Origin: Symbiodinium natans
Lineage: Eukaryota > Sar > Dinophyceae > Suessiales > Symbiodiniaceae
Assembly (NCBI GenBank): GCA_905221605.1
Contig: CAJNDS010001250.1
Span: forward strand, 1 to 26,315
Length of the DNA stretch: 26,315 bases
Reading direction: 5' to 3'
Position numbers and translations under genes: made by a program. Below the pieces are notes generated by a model. The model saw only the letters and a list, made by a program, of their open reading frames with translations, had not been told where the DNA came from and did no database searches. This document shows, piece by piece, positions 15,868-25,607 of this stretch (positions within the stretch are counted from its first letter, which is position 1; the number at the start of each line of letters is the position of its first letter).

Positions 15868-16800
15868 AAGCACACACCGGCATAGAGAATAGAAACAATG
15901 AGAAGGCCCTCCGGCCGAAGACGTCCCCCAGCGCAAAACCTGAATTGTCTCGCGGGAGGTGTTTTTCTAACCTGGCCGGAGCCCCCCTAGGAGGCCTCCT
16001 TGGCCTTCTGGAGGGCCTCCCGACAGCGGGCCTGAAAGGCTTTTGGGAGGCCTTTGAAAACCCTGCCCTCCTGGAAGGGTTCTGGGAGGTCGAAAGCCCT
16101 CAAGGCTCTCTGAAGTTTTGGAGCCAGGTTCGGGGAAGCCCCTGCGCAAAACCTGAATTTTTTCTTCTAGACACACACCGGCATAGGATTAGAAACGATG
16201 AGAAGGCCCTCCGGCCGAAGACGTCCCCCTGCGCAAAACCTGATTTTCTCCTGCAAATTTCTAAAGAATACAAACAATGAGAAGGCTCTCCGGCCGAAGA
16301 CGTCCCCCAGCGCAAAACCTGAATTTTTCTATCGCAAATTTCTAGAGACACGCCGGCAAAGAGAATAGAAACAATGAGAAGGCCATCCGGCCGAAGACGT
16401 CCCCCAGCGCAAAACCTGTTTTTTTTGCTACAAGTTTCTTGACGTGACTTTCACAAGGCACCCTTCTAGCAACAGGTCTTTCGCCAAGCAGCCTTGACAT
16501 TCCGGCATAGCCTTCCGGCCGAAGACGTCCCCCAGCGCAAAACCTGAGTTTTTCTCTCGCAAACTTCTAGACACACACCGGCATAGAGAATAGACACAAT
16601 GAGAAGGCCCTTTGGCCGAAGACGTCCCCCTGCGCAAAACCTGAATTTTCTCTCGCAAGCTTTTAGACATACCTTTCACAAGGCATCTTCCTAGCAGCAA
16701 GTCTTTCGCCATGCAGCCTTGACACTCCAGCATAGGGAACAGAAACAATGAGAAGGCCCTCCGGCCGAAGACGTCCCCCTGCGCAAAACCTGAATTTTCT
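15868..16800 (+). repeat. Dispersed repeats of about 100 bp with CCGGCCGAAGACGTCCCCC
   Basis: Seven copies of GCCGAAGACGTCC occur at about 15914, 16214, 16293, 16390, 16518, 16616 and 16764. They are commonly preceded by AGAAACAATGAGAAGGCCCT and followed by GCGCAAAACCTGAATTTTCT. The spacing is irregular (79-300 bp), so this is not a simple satellite. Segment G has the same series at 19049-19930. Confidence 0.9.
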
Positions 16801-17093
16801 CCCGCAAGCTTCAGGCATGACTTCCATAAGGCTCCTTTCTAGCAACAGGAGGTTCTATTTCCAAGGCAGCTTCTTAAATGTTACCATGCAGCAAGGCATC
16901 TTCAAAGCAAATTTCGTAACATCAAAAAACATAATGGATACTGGTCCGAAGTACAGCATTAAGTGCAGAAGTGTTTGAATGTGGGCTGGCTTTGGTTCGG
17001 CTGGCTCTGGTTTGTTTCGCTGCAAGTAGTGTTTGGGTGGCCTTTGGGGTGGGCATGTCTGCACACAACTGCGTACAGCTGACCCGTGCTACA

Positions 17094-17539
17094 CCCTAAA
17101 CCCTAAACCCTAAACCCTAAACCCTAAACCCTAAACCCTAAACCCTAAACCCTAAACCCTAAACCCCTAAACCCTAAACCCTAAACCCTAAACCCTAAAC
17201 CCTAAACCCTAAACCCTAAACCCTAAACCCTAAACCCTAAACCCTAAACCCTAAACCCTAAACCCTAAACACTAAAACCTAAACCCTAAACCCTAAACCC
17301 TAAACCCTAAACCCTAAACCCTAAACCCTAAACCCTAAACCCTAAACCCTAAACCCTAAACCCTAAACCCTAAACCCTAAACCCTAAACCCTAAACCCTA
17401 AACCCTAAACCCTAAACCCTCACCCCTAAACCCTAAACCCTAAACCCTAAACCCTAAACCCTAAACCCTAAACCCTAAACCCTAAACCCTAAACCCTAAA
17501 CCCTAAACCCTAAACCCTAAACCCTAAACCCTAAACCCT
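17094..17539 (+). repeat. Telomeric repeat array 4, the longest
   Basis: 446 bp of nearly perfect CCCTAAA with single variants (CCCCTAAA, CACTAAAACC, CCCTCACCCC). It joins in phase to the CAAG of segment F. Confidence 0.97.
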
Positions 17540-18241
17540 CAAGACAAAATAAATACAAATTGTATGTGGCACCAATCTGAATTTTCAAAGATATTTGTCT
17601 AAACAGCTGACAAACAGAGTTTAAGTAAATTAATCCAAAGCGGGAGGCCGGGAGGCCAAATGTTCAATTTACTTAAACCTGTGGGGCCTTCCCGTGCCCC
17701 GGCAAACCTCCCAAAGCCCAAAATTGGCTGCCAAAACCCCAAATTGTCCGCCTCAGCCGCCCAGCCCCCCAGCCCCCCAACCCTTCTCAGCCCCCCGCAG
17801 CCCCCCGGGCCTAGCCCCCAGCCCCAGCCCCAGCCCCAGCCCCAGCCCCAGCCCCAGCCCCAGCCCCAGCCCCAAGCCCAGCCCCAGCCCCAGCCCAGCC
17901 AAGCCCCAGCCCACGCCTGCCGCCCCCCCCCTTCCATAAGCCCCAGCCCCAGCCCCAGCTCCCCGACCCCAGCCCCAGCCCCCAGCCAGCCCCCAGCCTC
18001 CGGCCCCCCAGCCCCAGCCCCCAGCCCTCAGCCCCAAGCCCCCAGCCCCAGCCCGCCCCCAGCCCCAAAAATGAAAAGGTGGTTCCAAAAAAAAAAACGT
18101 TTCGGTCAAAACGTTTCGGTCAAAACGTTTCGGTCAAAACGTTTCGGTCAAAACGTTTCGGTCAAAACGTTTCGGTCAAAACTTTCGCTCAAAACTTTCG
18201 CTCAAAACGTTATTGGGACCCAAACCCTATACAATTTCTAT
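17540..18241 (+). mobile_element. Segment F: short non-autonomous type 1 element
   Basis: A better-preserved sister of D, 702 bp. Its left inverted repeat is ATACAAATTGTAT (17553-17565, one change); the right is perfect (18229-18241). It contains the GTTTAAGTAAATT inverted pair, a CCCCAG tract and six perfect 14-bp repeats (18097-18180). Its right end equals that of segment A. No gene: the Pro-rich ORFs follow the CCCCAG repeats. Confidence 0.7.
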
Positions 18242-18498
18242 AAACCCTAAACCCTAAACCCTAAACCCTAAACCCTAAACCCTAAACCCTAAACCCTAAA
18301 CCCTAAACCCTAAACCCTAAACCCTAAACCCTAAACCCTAAACCCTAAACCCTAAACCCTAACCCGAAACCCTAAACCCTAAACCCTAAACCCTAAACCC
18401 TAAACCCTAAACCCTAAACCCTAAACCCTAAACCCTAAACCCTAAACCCTAAACCCTAAACCCTAAACCCTAAACCCTAAACCCTAAACCCTAAACCC
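18242..18498 (+). repeat. Telomeric repeat array 5
   Basis: 257 bp of CCCTAAA with one variant (CCCTAACCCGAAA at about 18356-18368). It starts in phase from the right end of F and ends in CCC at the hairpin of G. Confidence 0.97.
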
Positions 18499-18557
18499 GC
18501 CCACCACCCTCTCATTCTAGAGGTGAGTGGGCGCCGTCGAGCGCTCAGCGAGACCAC

Positions 18558-18619
18558 GCAGGCCCGATCTAGGCTGATCGGGCCTGCAGGCACACCCCTG
18601 CAGGGGTCGCCAAGCTTGG
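18558..18619. other. Palindrome cluster in segment G
   Basis: The 11-bp stem (18558-18568 with 18577-18587), the 14-bp palindrome (18594-18607) and the 10-bp palindrome (18610-18619) are all preserved exactly as in segment E. Confidence 0.9.
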
Positions 18620-19032
18620 TCGCCAAGCACAGTCCCTAGTATATTCTATTACCCTAGTCCCAAAGGCTCTTGGGAGGTGTTTTTCTGGCCTGGGGCCCCC
18701 CTGGAGGCCTCCGGGGCCCCTCTGGGGGCGGTGCCGACTGCGGCCTTCGTTGCTGGCCTGGGCCACTGCTCAAAAATCGCGTTTTTCGGCTTCAGGCCCT
18801 TTTTTTCCATCTTCGAGCCTGGGAGGCCCCTGGGAGGCCCCTGGGAGGCCTGGGAGGCCCCTGGGAAGCCCCTGGGAGGCCCCTGGGAGGCCCCTGGGAG
18901 GCGGGTCTGGGAGGAGGGCTGAAAAGGCTGTTCAGGAGGCCTCTGGCCTGGGAAGCCCCTGAGAACCCCTGGGAGGCCTGAATTTTTGTCTCGCAAACTT
19001 CTAAGCACACACCGGCATAGAGAATAGAAACA

Positions 19033-19930
19033 ATGAGAAGGCCCTCCGGCCGAAGACGTCCCCCAGCGCAAAACCTGAATTGTCTCGCGGGAGGTGTTTT
19101 TCTAACCTGGCCTGAGCCCCCCTAGGAGGCCTCCTTGGCCTTCTGGAGGGCCTCCCGACAGCGGGCCTGAAAGGCTTTTGGGAGGCCCCTTTGAAAACCC
19201 TGCCCTCCTGGAAGGGTTCTGGGAGGTCGAAAGCCCTCAAGGCTCTCTGAAGTTTTGGAGCCAGGTTCGGGGAAGCCCCTGCGCAAAACCTGAATTTTTT
19301 CTTCTAGACACACACCGGCATAGGATTAGAAACGATGAGAAGGCCCTCCGGCCGAAGACGTCCCCCTGCGCAAAACCTGATTTTCTCCTGCAAATTTCTA
19401 AAGAATACAAACAATGAGAAGGCTCTCCGGCCGAAGACGTCCCCCAGCGCAAAACCTGAATTTTTCTATCGCAAATTTCTAGAGACACGCCGGCAGAGAG
19501 AATAGAAACAATGAGAAGGCCATCCGGCCGAAGACGTCCCCCAGCGCAAAACCTGTTTTTTTGCTACAAGTTTCTTGACGTGACCTTCACAAGGCACCCT
19601 TCTAGCAACAGGTCTTTCGCCAAGCAGCCTTGACATTCCGGCATAGCCTTCCGGCCGAAGACGTCCCCCAGCGCAAAACCTGAATTTTTCTCTCGCAAAC
19701 TTCTAGACACACACCGGCATACAGAATAGAAACAATGAGAAGGCCCTCCGGCCGAAGACGTCCCCCAGCGCAAAACCTGAATTTTCTCTCGCAAGCTTTT
19801 AGACATACCTTTCACAAGGCATCTTCCTAGCAGCAAGTCTTTCGCCATGCAGCCTTCACACTCCAACATAGGGAACAGAAACAATGAGAAGGCCCTCCGG
19901 CCGAAGATGTCCCCTGCGCAAAACCTGAAT
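19033..19930 (+). repeat. CCGGCCGAAGACGTC repeats in segment G
   Basis: The same seven-copy series as in E with scattered base changes. The last copy reads GAAGATGTCCC. Order and spacing match E, showing that E and G derive from one copy. Confidence 0.9.
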
Positions 19931-20228
19931 TTTCTCCTGCAAGCTTCAGGCATGACTTCCATAAGGCTCCTTTCTAGCAACAGGAGGTTCTATTTCCAAG
20001 GCAGCTTCTTAAATGTTACCACGCAGCAAGGCATCTTCAAAGCAAATTTCGTAACATCAAAAAACATAATGGATACTGGTCCGAAGTACAGCATTAAGTG
20101 CAGAAGTGTTTGAATGTGGGCTGGCTTTGGTTCGGCTGGCTCTGGTTTGTTTCGCTGCAAGTAGTGTTTGGGTGGCCTTTGGGGTGGGCATGTCTGCACA
20201 CAACTGCGTACAGCTGACCCGTGCTACA

Positions 20229-20576
20229 CCCTAAACCCTAAACCCTAAACCCTAAACCCTAAACCCTAAACCCTAAACCCTAAACCCTAAACCCTAAACC
20301 CCTAAACCCTAAACCCTAAACCCTAAACCCTAAACCCTAAACCCTAAACCCTAAACCCTAAACCCTAAACCCTAAACCCTAAACCCTAAACCCTAAACCT
20401 AACCCTAAACCCTAAACCCTAAACCCTAAACCCTAAACCCTAAACCCTAAACCCTAAACCCTAAACCCTAAACCCTAAACCCTAAACCCAAAACCCTAAA
20501 CCCTAAACCCTAAACCCTAAACCCTAAACCCAAAACCCAAAACCCAAAACCCAAAACACCCTAAACCCTAAACCCT
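20229..20576 (+). repeat. Telomeric repeat array 6 with CCCAAAA variants
   Basis: 348 bp of CCCTAAA. Near the right end four consecutive units read CCCAAAA (about 20529-20556), plus an earlier single one at about 20487. It joins in phase to the CAAG of segment H. Confidence 0.97.
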
Positions 20577-21280
20577 CAAGACAAAATAAATAGAAATTGT
20601 ATGTGGTATCATTCTGAATTTCCCAACTTATTTGTCTAAACAGCTGACAAGCAGAGTTTGAGTATTCATCCAAAGCGCCTGGCGGTATCATGCGGCAATT
20701 CCCAAGTTATTTGTCTAAACAGCTGACGAGCCGAGTTTGAGTAGATTTCTCGAAAGCATGTGTCTATCCCAAAGCGCAGCCCCAGCCTCCAGCTCCCAGC
20801 CCCCCAAGCCCCCCAGCCCCCAGCCCCCCAGCCCCCCAGAACCCTACCCCAGCCCCCAAATTAAGTCAAATTGAACCCAAATTAAGCAGCGCAACATTGG
20901 GCGGGGAGCCGGGAAACCCCAAAATAGGCTCCGGCAGGCTCAAACTAGACCGGCCAACCTTTTTTGCTCTTTTTGAAGAGAGCAGGGTGGGTTGGCCGGT
21001 GAAAAAGCACGTTTTTTTCACCGACCAACCTTGCGTCAGCTACTTTCACCGGCCAACCTTTTGCTCGTTTTTTAAAGAGAGCAGGTTGGCCGGTGAAAAA
21101 GCGCGTTTTTGGCACCGGCCAACCTTGCTGTACTAAAACAAGAGCAAAAGGTTGGCCGGTGAAAAGAAGCTGACCCATGAGTTTAGTGACTATCGGCCAA
21201 CCTTTTTATCTCAATCTATGAAGAAAAGGTTGGCCGGTGCCAAAGGAGTTTTTGGGACCCAAACCCTATACAATTTCTAT
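20577..21280 (+). mobile_element. Segment H: non-autonomous type 1 element with a hairpin-chain interior
   Basis: It has perfect 13-bp inverted repeats at 20590-20602 and 21268-21280 and the shared right module starting GGGACCCAAACCC. The left 100 bp resemble D and F (TTTGTCTAAACAGCTGAC) and are partly duplicated at about 20690-20743. A short CCCCAG-like tract follows, then the alternating GGTTGGCCGGT copies. Sequence between the ends differs from D and F. No gene is supported. Confidence 0.7.
20949..21238. repeat. Nine alternating copies of the 11-mer GGTTGGCCGGT
   Basis: Plus-strand copies are at 20990, 21084, 21150 and 21228. Inverse copies (ACCGGCCAACC) are at 20949, 21020 (one mismatch), 21048, 21114 and 21192 (one mismatch). 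Neighbours are 28-42 bp apart and mostly alternate, so nearly every adjacent pair can form a hairpin. Several stems extend, for example GGTTGGCCGGTGAAAAA with TTTTTTCACCGACCAACC around a 4-5-nt loop. Confidence 0.9.
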
Positions 21281-21378
21281 AAACCCTAAACCCTAAACCC
21301 TAAACCCTAAACCCTAAACCCTAAACCCTAAACCCTAAACCCTAAACCCTAAGCCCTAAACCCTAAACCCTAAACCCT
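21281..21378 (+). repeat. Telomeric repeat array 7, (AAACCCT)14
   Basis: Ninety-eight bases make exactly 14 units, one reading AAGCCCT. It is flanked by H on the left and I on the right, with no partial unit. Confidence 0.97.
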
Positions 21379-21584
21379 CAAGGACAGGATAAATAGAAAT
21401 TGTATGTGTTGCAGAACGAATCGCTCGCAAATAGTCTGTACCATCACCTGGAAGTGAACTGACTCCCTTTCCACTGGGCAAATTTTCGCGCACTCAACAT
21501 ACCTGACTGGCACACAAAGAGGTTTAAGTAAATTGAACGTATTTGCAAAATTGCCCTTGGAAATCCCTATTCTGGTTCATTTTT

Positions 21585-24500
21585 TCTAGAAAGCAACAAC
21601 AACCATGGCTGGGATGGCTCGGAATCACCACAAGCCCAGTCCAGACCCTCAAACAGCAACTGGAGCAGCCTTATCACTGAGCATTTTTCTAGAGAGCAAT
21701 TGCCGGAGACATGTGCCGGCTGGTGGCTGGGAATCACCACAAGCCCAGCCCAGACCCTCAAGCAGCAACTAGAGCAGCCTTATCACTGAGCATTTTTGAG
21801 AGAGCAACAACCATGGCTGGCAACATGTCCCCGCTGCTGGCTAGGAGTCCCCACAAGCCCAGTCCAGACCCTCAAACAGCAACTAGAGCAGCCTTATCAC
21901 TGAGCATTTTCTAGAGAGCAACAATCATTGCTGGTGTGCCGGCTGATGCCTAGGAATCACCACAAGCCCAGTCCGACCCTCAATCAGCAACTAGAGCAAC
22001 CTTATCACTGAACATTTTCTAGAGAGCAACAACCAGGGCTAGAGACATGCGCCGGCGGATGGACTCATTGCTGGAGACATCAGCCCAGACCCGCAAACAG
22101 CAACTAGAGCAGCCTTATCACGGAGCATTTTCTATAGGAGTCACCGCAAGCCCAGTCCAGACCCTCAACAGCAACTAGAGCAGCCTTATCACTGAGCATT
22201 TTCTAGAGAGCAACAATCATTGCTGGAGACATGCGCCTGCCGATGGCTAGGAGTCACCACAAGCCCAGACCAGACCCTCAAACAGCAACTAGAGCAGCCT
22301 CATCACTGAGCATGTTTCAAAGCGGAACAACTAAGGCTGGAGACATGTCCGGGCTAGGAGTCACCACAAGCCCAGCCCAGACCCTCAAACAGCAACTAGA
22401 GCAGCCTTATCACTGAGCATTTTCTAGAGAGCAACAACCATAGCTGGAGACACGCGCCGGCTGATGGCTAGGAACACCACAAGCCCGGCACAGACCCTCA
22501 TTCAGCAACTAGAGAGCATTTTCTAGACAGCAACAACCATGGCTGGCAACATGTCCCCGCTGCTGGCTAGGAGTCCCCACAAGCCCAGTCCAGACCCTCA
22601 AACAGCAACTAGAGCAGCCTTATCACTGAGCATTTTCTAGAGAGCAACAATCATTGCTGGTGTGCCGGCTGATGCCTAGGAATCACCACAAGCCCAGTCT
22701 GACCCTCAATCAGCAACTAGAGCAACCTTATCACTGAACATTTTCTAGAGAGCAACAACCAGGGCTAGAGACATGCGCCGGCGGATGGACTCATTGCTGG
22801 AGACATCAGCCCAGACCCGCAAACAGCAACTAGAGCAGCCTTATCACGGAGCATTTTCTATAGGAGTCACCGCAAGCCCAGTCCAGACCCTCAAACAGCA
22901 ACTAGAGCAGCCTTATCACTGAGCATTTTCTAGAGAGCAACAATCATTGCTGGAGACATGCGCCTGCCGATGGCTAGGAGTCACCACAAGCCCAGACCAG
23001 ACCCTCAAACAGCAACTAGAGCAGCCTCATCACTGAGCATGTTTCAAAGCGGAACAACTATGGCTGGAGACATGTCCGGGCTAGGAGTCACCACAAGCCC
23101 AGCCCAGACCCTCAAACAGCAACTAGAGCAGCCTTATCACTGAGCATTTTCTAGAGAGCAACAACCATAGCTGGAGACACGCGCCGGCTGATGGCTAGGA
23201 ACACCACAAGCCCGGCACAGACCCTCATTCAGCAACTAGAGAGCATTTTCTAGACAGCAACAACCATGGCTGGCAACATGTCCCCGCTGCTGGATCGGAG
23301 TCACCACAAGCCCAGTCCAGAGCCTCAAACAGCAACTAGAGCAGCCTTATCACTGAGCATTTTCTAGAGAGCAACAATCATTGCTGGTGTGCCGGCTGAT
23401 GCCTAGGAATCACCACAAGCCCAGTCCGACCCTCAATCAGCAACTAGAGCAACCTTATCACTGAACATTTTCTAGAGAGCAACAACCAGGGCTAGAGACA
23501 TGCGCCGGCGGATGGACTCATTGCTGGAGACATCAGCCCAGACCCGCAAACAGCAACTAGAGCAGCCTTATCACGGAGCATTTTCTATAGGAGTCACCGC
23601 AAGCCCAGTCCAGACCCTCAAACAGCAACTAGAGCAGCCTTATCACTGAGCATTTTCTAGAGAGCAACAATCATTGCTGGAGACATGCGCCTGCCGATGG
23701 CTAGGAGTCACCACAAGCCCAGACCAGACCCTCAAACAGCAACTAGAGCAGCCTCATCACTGAGCATGGTTCAAAGCGGAACAACTATGGCTGGAGACAT
23801 GTCCGGGCTAGGAGTCACCACAAGCCCAGCCCAGACCCTCAAACAGCAACTAGAGCAGCCTTATCACTGAGCATTTTCTAGAGAGCAACAACCATAGCTG
23901 GAGACACGCGCCGGCTGATGGCTAGGAACACCACAAGCCCGGCACAGACCCTCATTCAGCAACTAGAGAGCATTTTCTAGACAGCAACAACCATGGCTGG
24001 CAACATGTCCCCGCTGCTGGCTAGGAGTCCCCACAAGCCCAGTCCAGACCCTCAAACAGCAACTAGAGCAGCCTTATCACTGAGCATTTTCTAGAGAGCA
24101 ACAATCATTGCTGGTGTGCCGGCTGATGCCTAGGAATCACCACAAGCCCAGTCTGACCCTCAATCAGCAACTAGAGCAACCTTATCACTGAACATTTTCT
24201 AGAGAGCAACAACCAGGGCTAGAGACATGCGCCGGCGGATGGACTCATTGCTGGAGACATCAGCCCAGACCCGCAAACAGCAACTAGAGCAGCCTTATCA
24301 CGGAGCATTTTCTATAGGAGTCACCGCAAGCCCAGTCCAGACCCTCAAACAGCAACTAGAGCAGCCTTATCACTGAGCATTTTCTAGAGAGCAACAATCA
24401 TTGCTGGAGACATGCGCCTGCCGATGGCTAGGAGTCACCACAAGCCCAGACCAGACCCTCAAACAGCAACTAGAGCAGCCTCATCACTGAGCATGTTTCA

Positions 24501-25607
24501 AAGCGGAACAACTATGGCTGGAGACATGCCCGGGCTAGGAGTCACCACAAGCCCAGCCCAGACCCTCAAACAGCAACTAGAGCAGCCTTATCACTGAGCA
24601 TTTTCTAGAGAGCAACAACCATAGCTGGAGACACGCGCCGGCTGATGGCTAGGAACACCACAAGCCCGGCACAGACCCTCATTCAGCAACTAGAGAGCAT
24701 TTTCTAGACAGCAACAACCATGGCTGGCAACATGTCCCCGCTGCTGGCTCGGAGTCACCACAAGCCCAGTCCAGAGCCTCAAACAGCAACTAGAGCAGCC
24801 TTATCACTGAGCATTTTCTAGAGAGCAACAATCATTGCTGGAGACATGTGCCGGCTGATGCCTAGGAATCACCACAAGCCCAGTCCGACCCTCAATCAGC
24901 AACTAGAGCAACCTTATCACTGAACATTTTCTAGAGAGCAATAACGAGGGCTAGAGACATGCGCCGGCAGATGGACTCATTGCTGGAGACATCAGCCCAG
25001 ACCCGCAAACAGCAACTAGAGCAGCCTTATCACGGAGCATTTTCTATAGGAGTCACCGCAAGCCCAGTCCAGACCCTCAAACAGCAACTAGAGCAGCCTT
25101 ATCACTGAGCATTTTCTAGAGAGCAACAATCATTGCTGGAGACATGCGCCTGCCGATGGCTAGGAGTCACCACAAGCCCAGACCAGACCCTCAAACAGCA
25201 ACTAGAGCAGCCTCATCACTGAGCATGTTTCAAAGCGGAACAACTATGGCTGGAGACATGCCCGGGCTAGGAGTCACCACAAGCCCAGCCCAGACCCTCA
25301 AACAGCAACTAGAGCAGCCTTATCACTGAGCATTTTCTAGAGAGCAACAACCATAGCTGGAGACACGCGCCGGCTGATGGCTAGGAACACCACAAGCCCG
25401 GCACAGACCCTCATTCAGCAACTAGAGAGCATTTTCTAGACAGCAACAACCATGGCTGGCAACATGTCCCCGCTGCTGGCTCGGAGTCACCACAAGCCCA
25501 GTCCAGAGCCTCAAACAGCAACTAGAGCAGCCTTATCACTGAGCATTTTCTAGAGAGCAACAATCATTGCTGGAGACATGTGCCGGCTGATGCCTAGGAA
25601 TCACCAG
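21585..25607 (+). repeat. Higher-order tandem array of segment I
   Basis: The same 727-bp higher-order unit as in B. The TTTCAAAGCGG marker (one copy GTTCAAAGCGG) falls at about 22315, 23042, 23769, 24496 and 25228, giving spacings of 727, 727, 727 and 732. The 25-bp losses seen in two units of B are absent. Confidence 0.95.

Larger units (their letters stand above)
14991..17093 (+). mobile_element. Segment E: type 2 element, near copy of G with an expanded minisatellite
   Basis: It starts at GAGTGGGCGCCG, lacking the left hairpin arm present in G. It contains in order: a palindrome cluster (15024-15085), a GGAGGCCCCTG minisatellite, an array of about 100-bp repeats built on CCGGCCGAAGACGTCCCCC, and a 290-bp right module ending at GTGCTA before ACCCTAAA. 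Minus-strand ORFs through the repeats have no recognisable domain and are not believed. Confidence 0.6.
18499..20228 (+). mobile_element. Segment G: type 2 element with complete left hairpin
   Basis: It begins with an imperfect hairpin (arms 18499-18512 and 18519-18532). The GAGCGCTC palindrome, the palindrome cluster (18558-18619), a short GGAGGCCCCTG block, the CCGGCCGAAGACGTC repeats and the right module follow, as in E. Relative to E it has 55-60 extra bp at about 18742-18799 and about 450 bp less minisatellite. No gene recognised. Confidence 0.6.

Noticed and set aside
16428-16748. Minus-strand ORFs through the CCGGCCGAAGACGTC repeats (also 19564-19980)
   Set aside because: Repeated peptide stretches reflect repeated DNA. 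Repeat spacing is not a multiple of three and no domain is seen.
16855-17064. 69-aa minus-strand ORF kept in both E and G (19990-20199)
   Set aside because: One residue differs between the copies, but E and G are near-identical there anyway, so conservation carries no weight.
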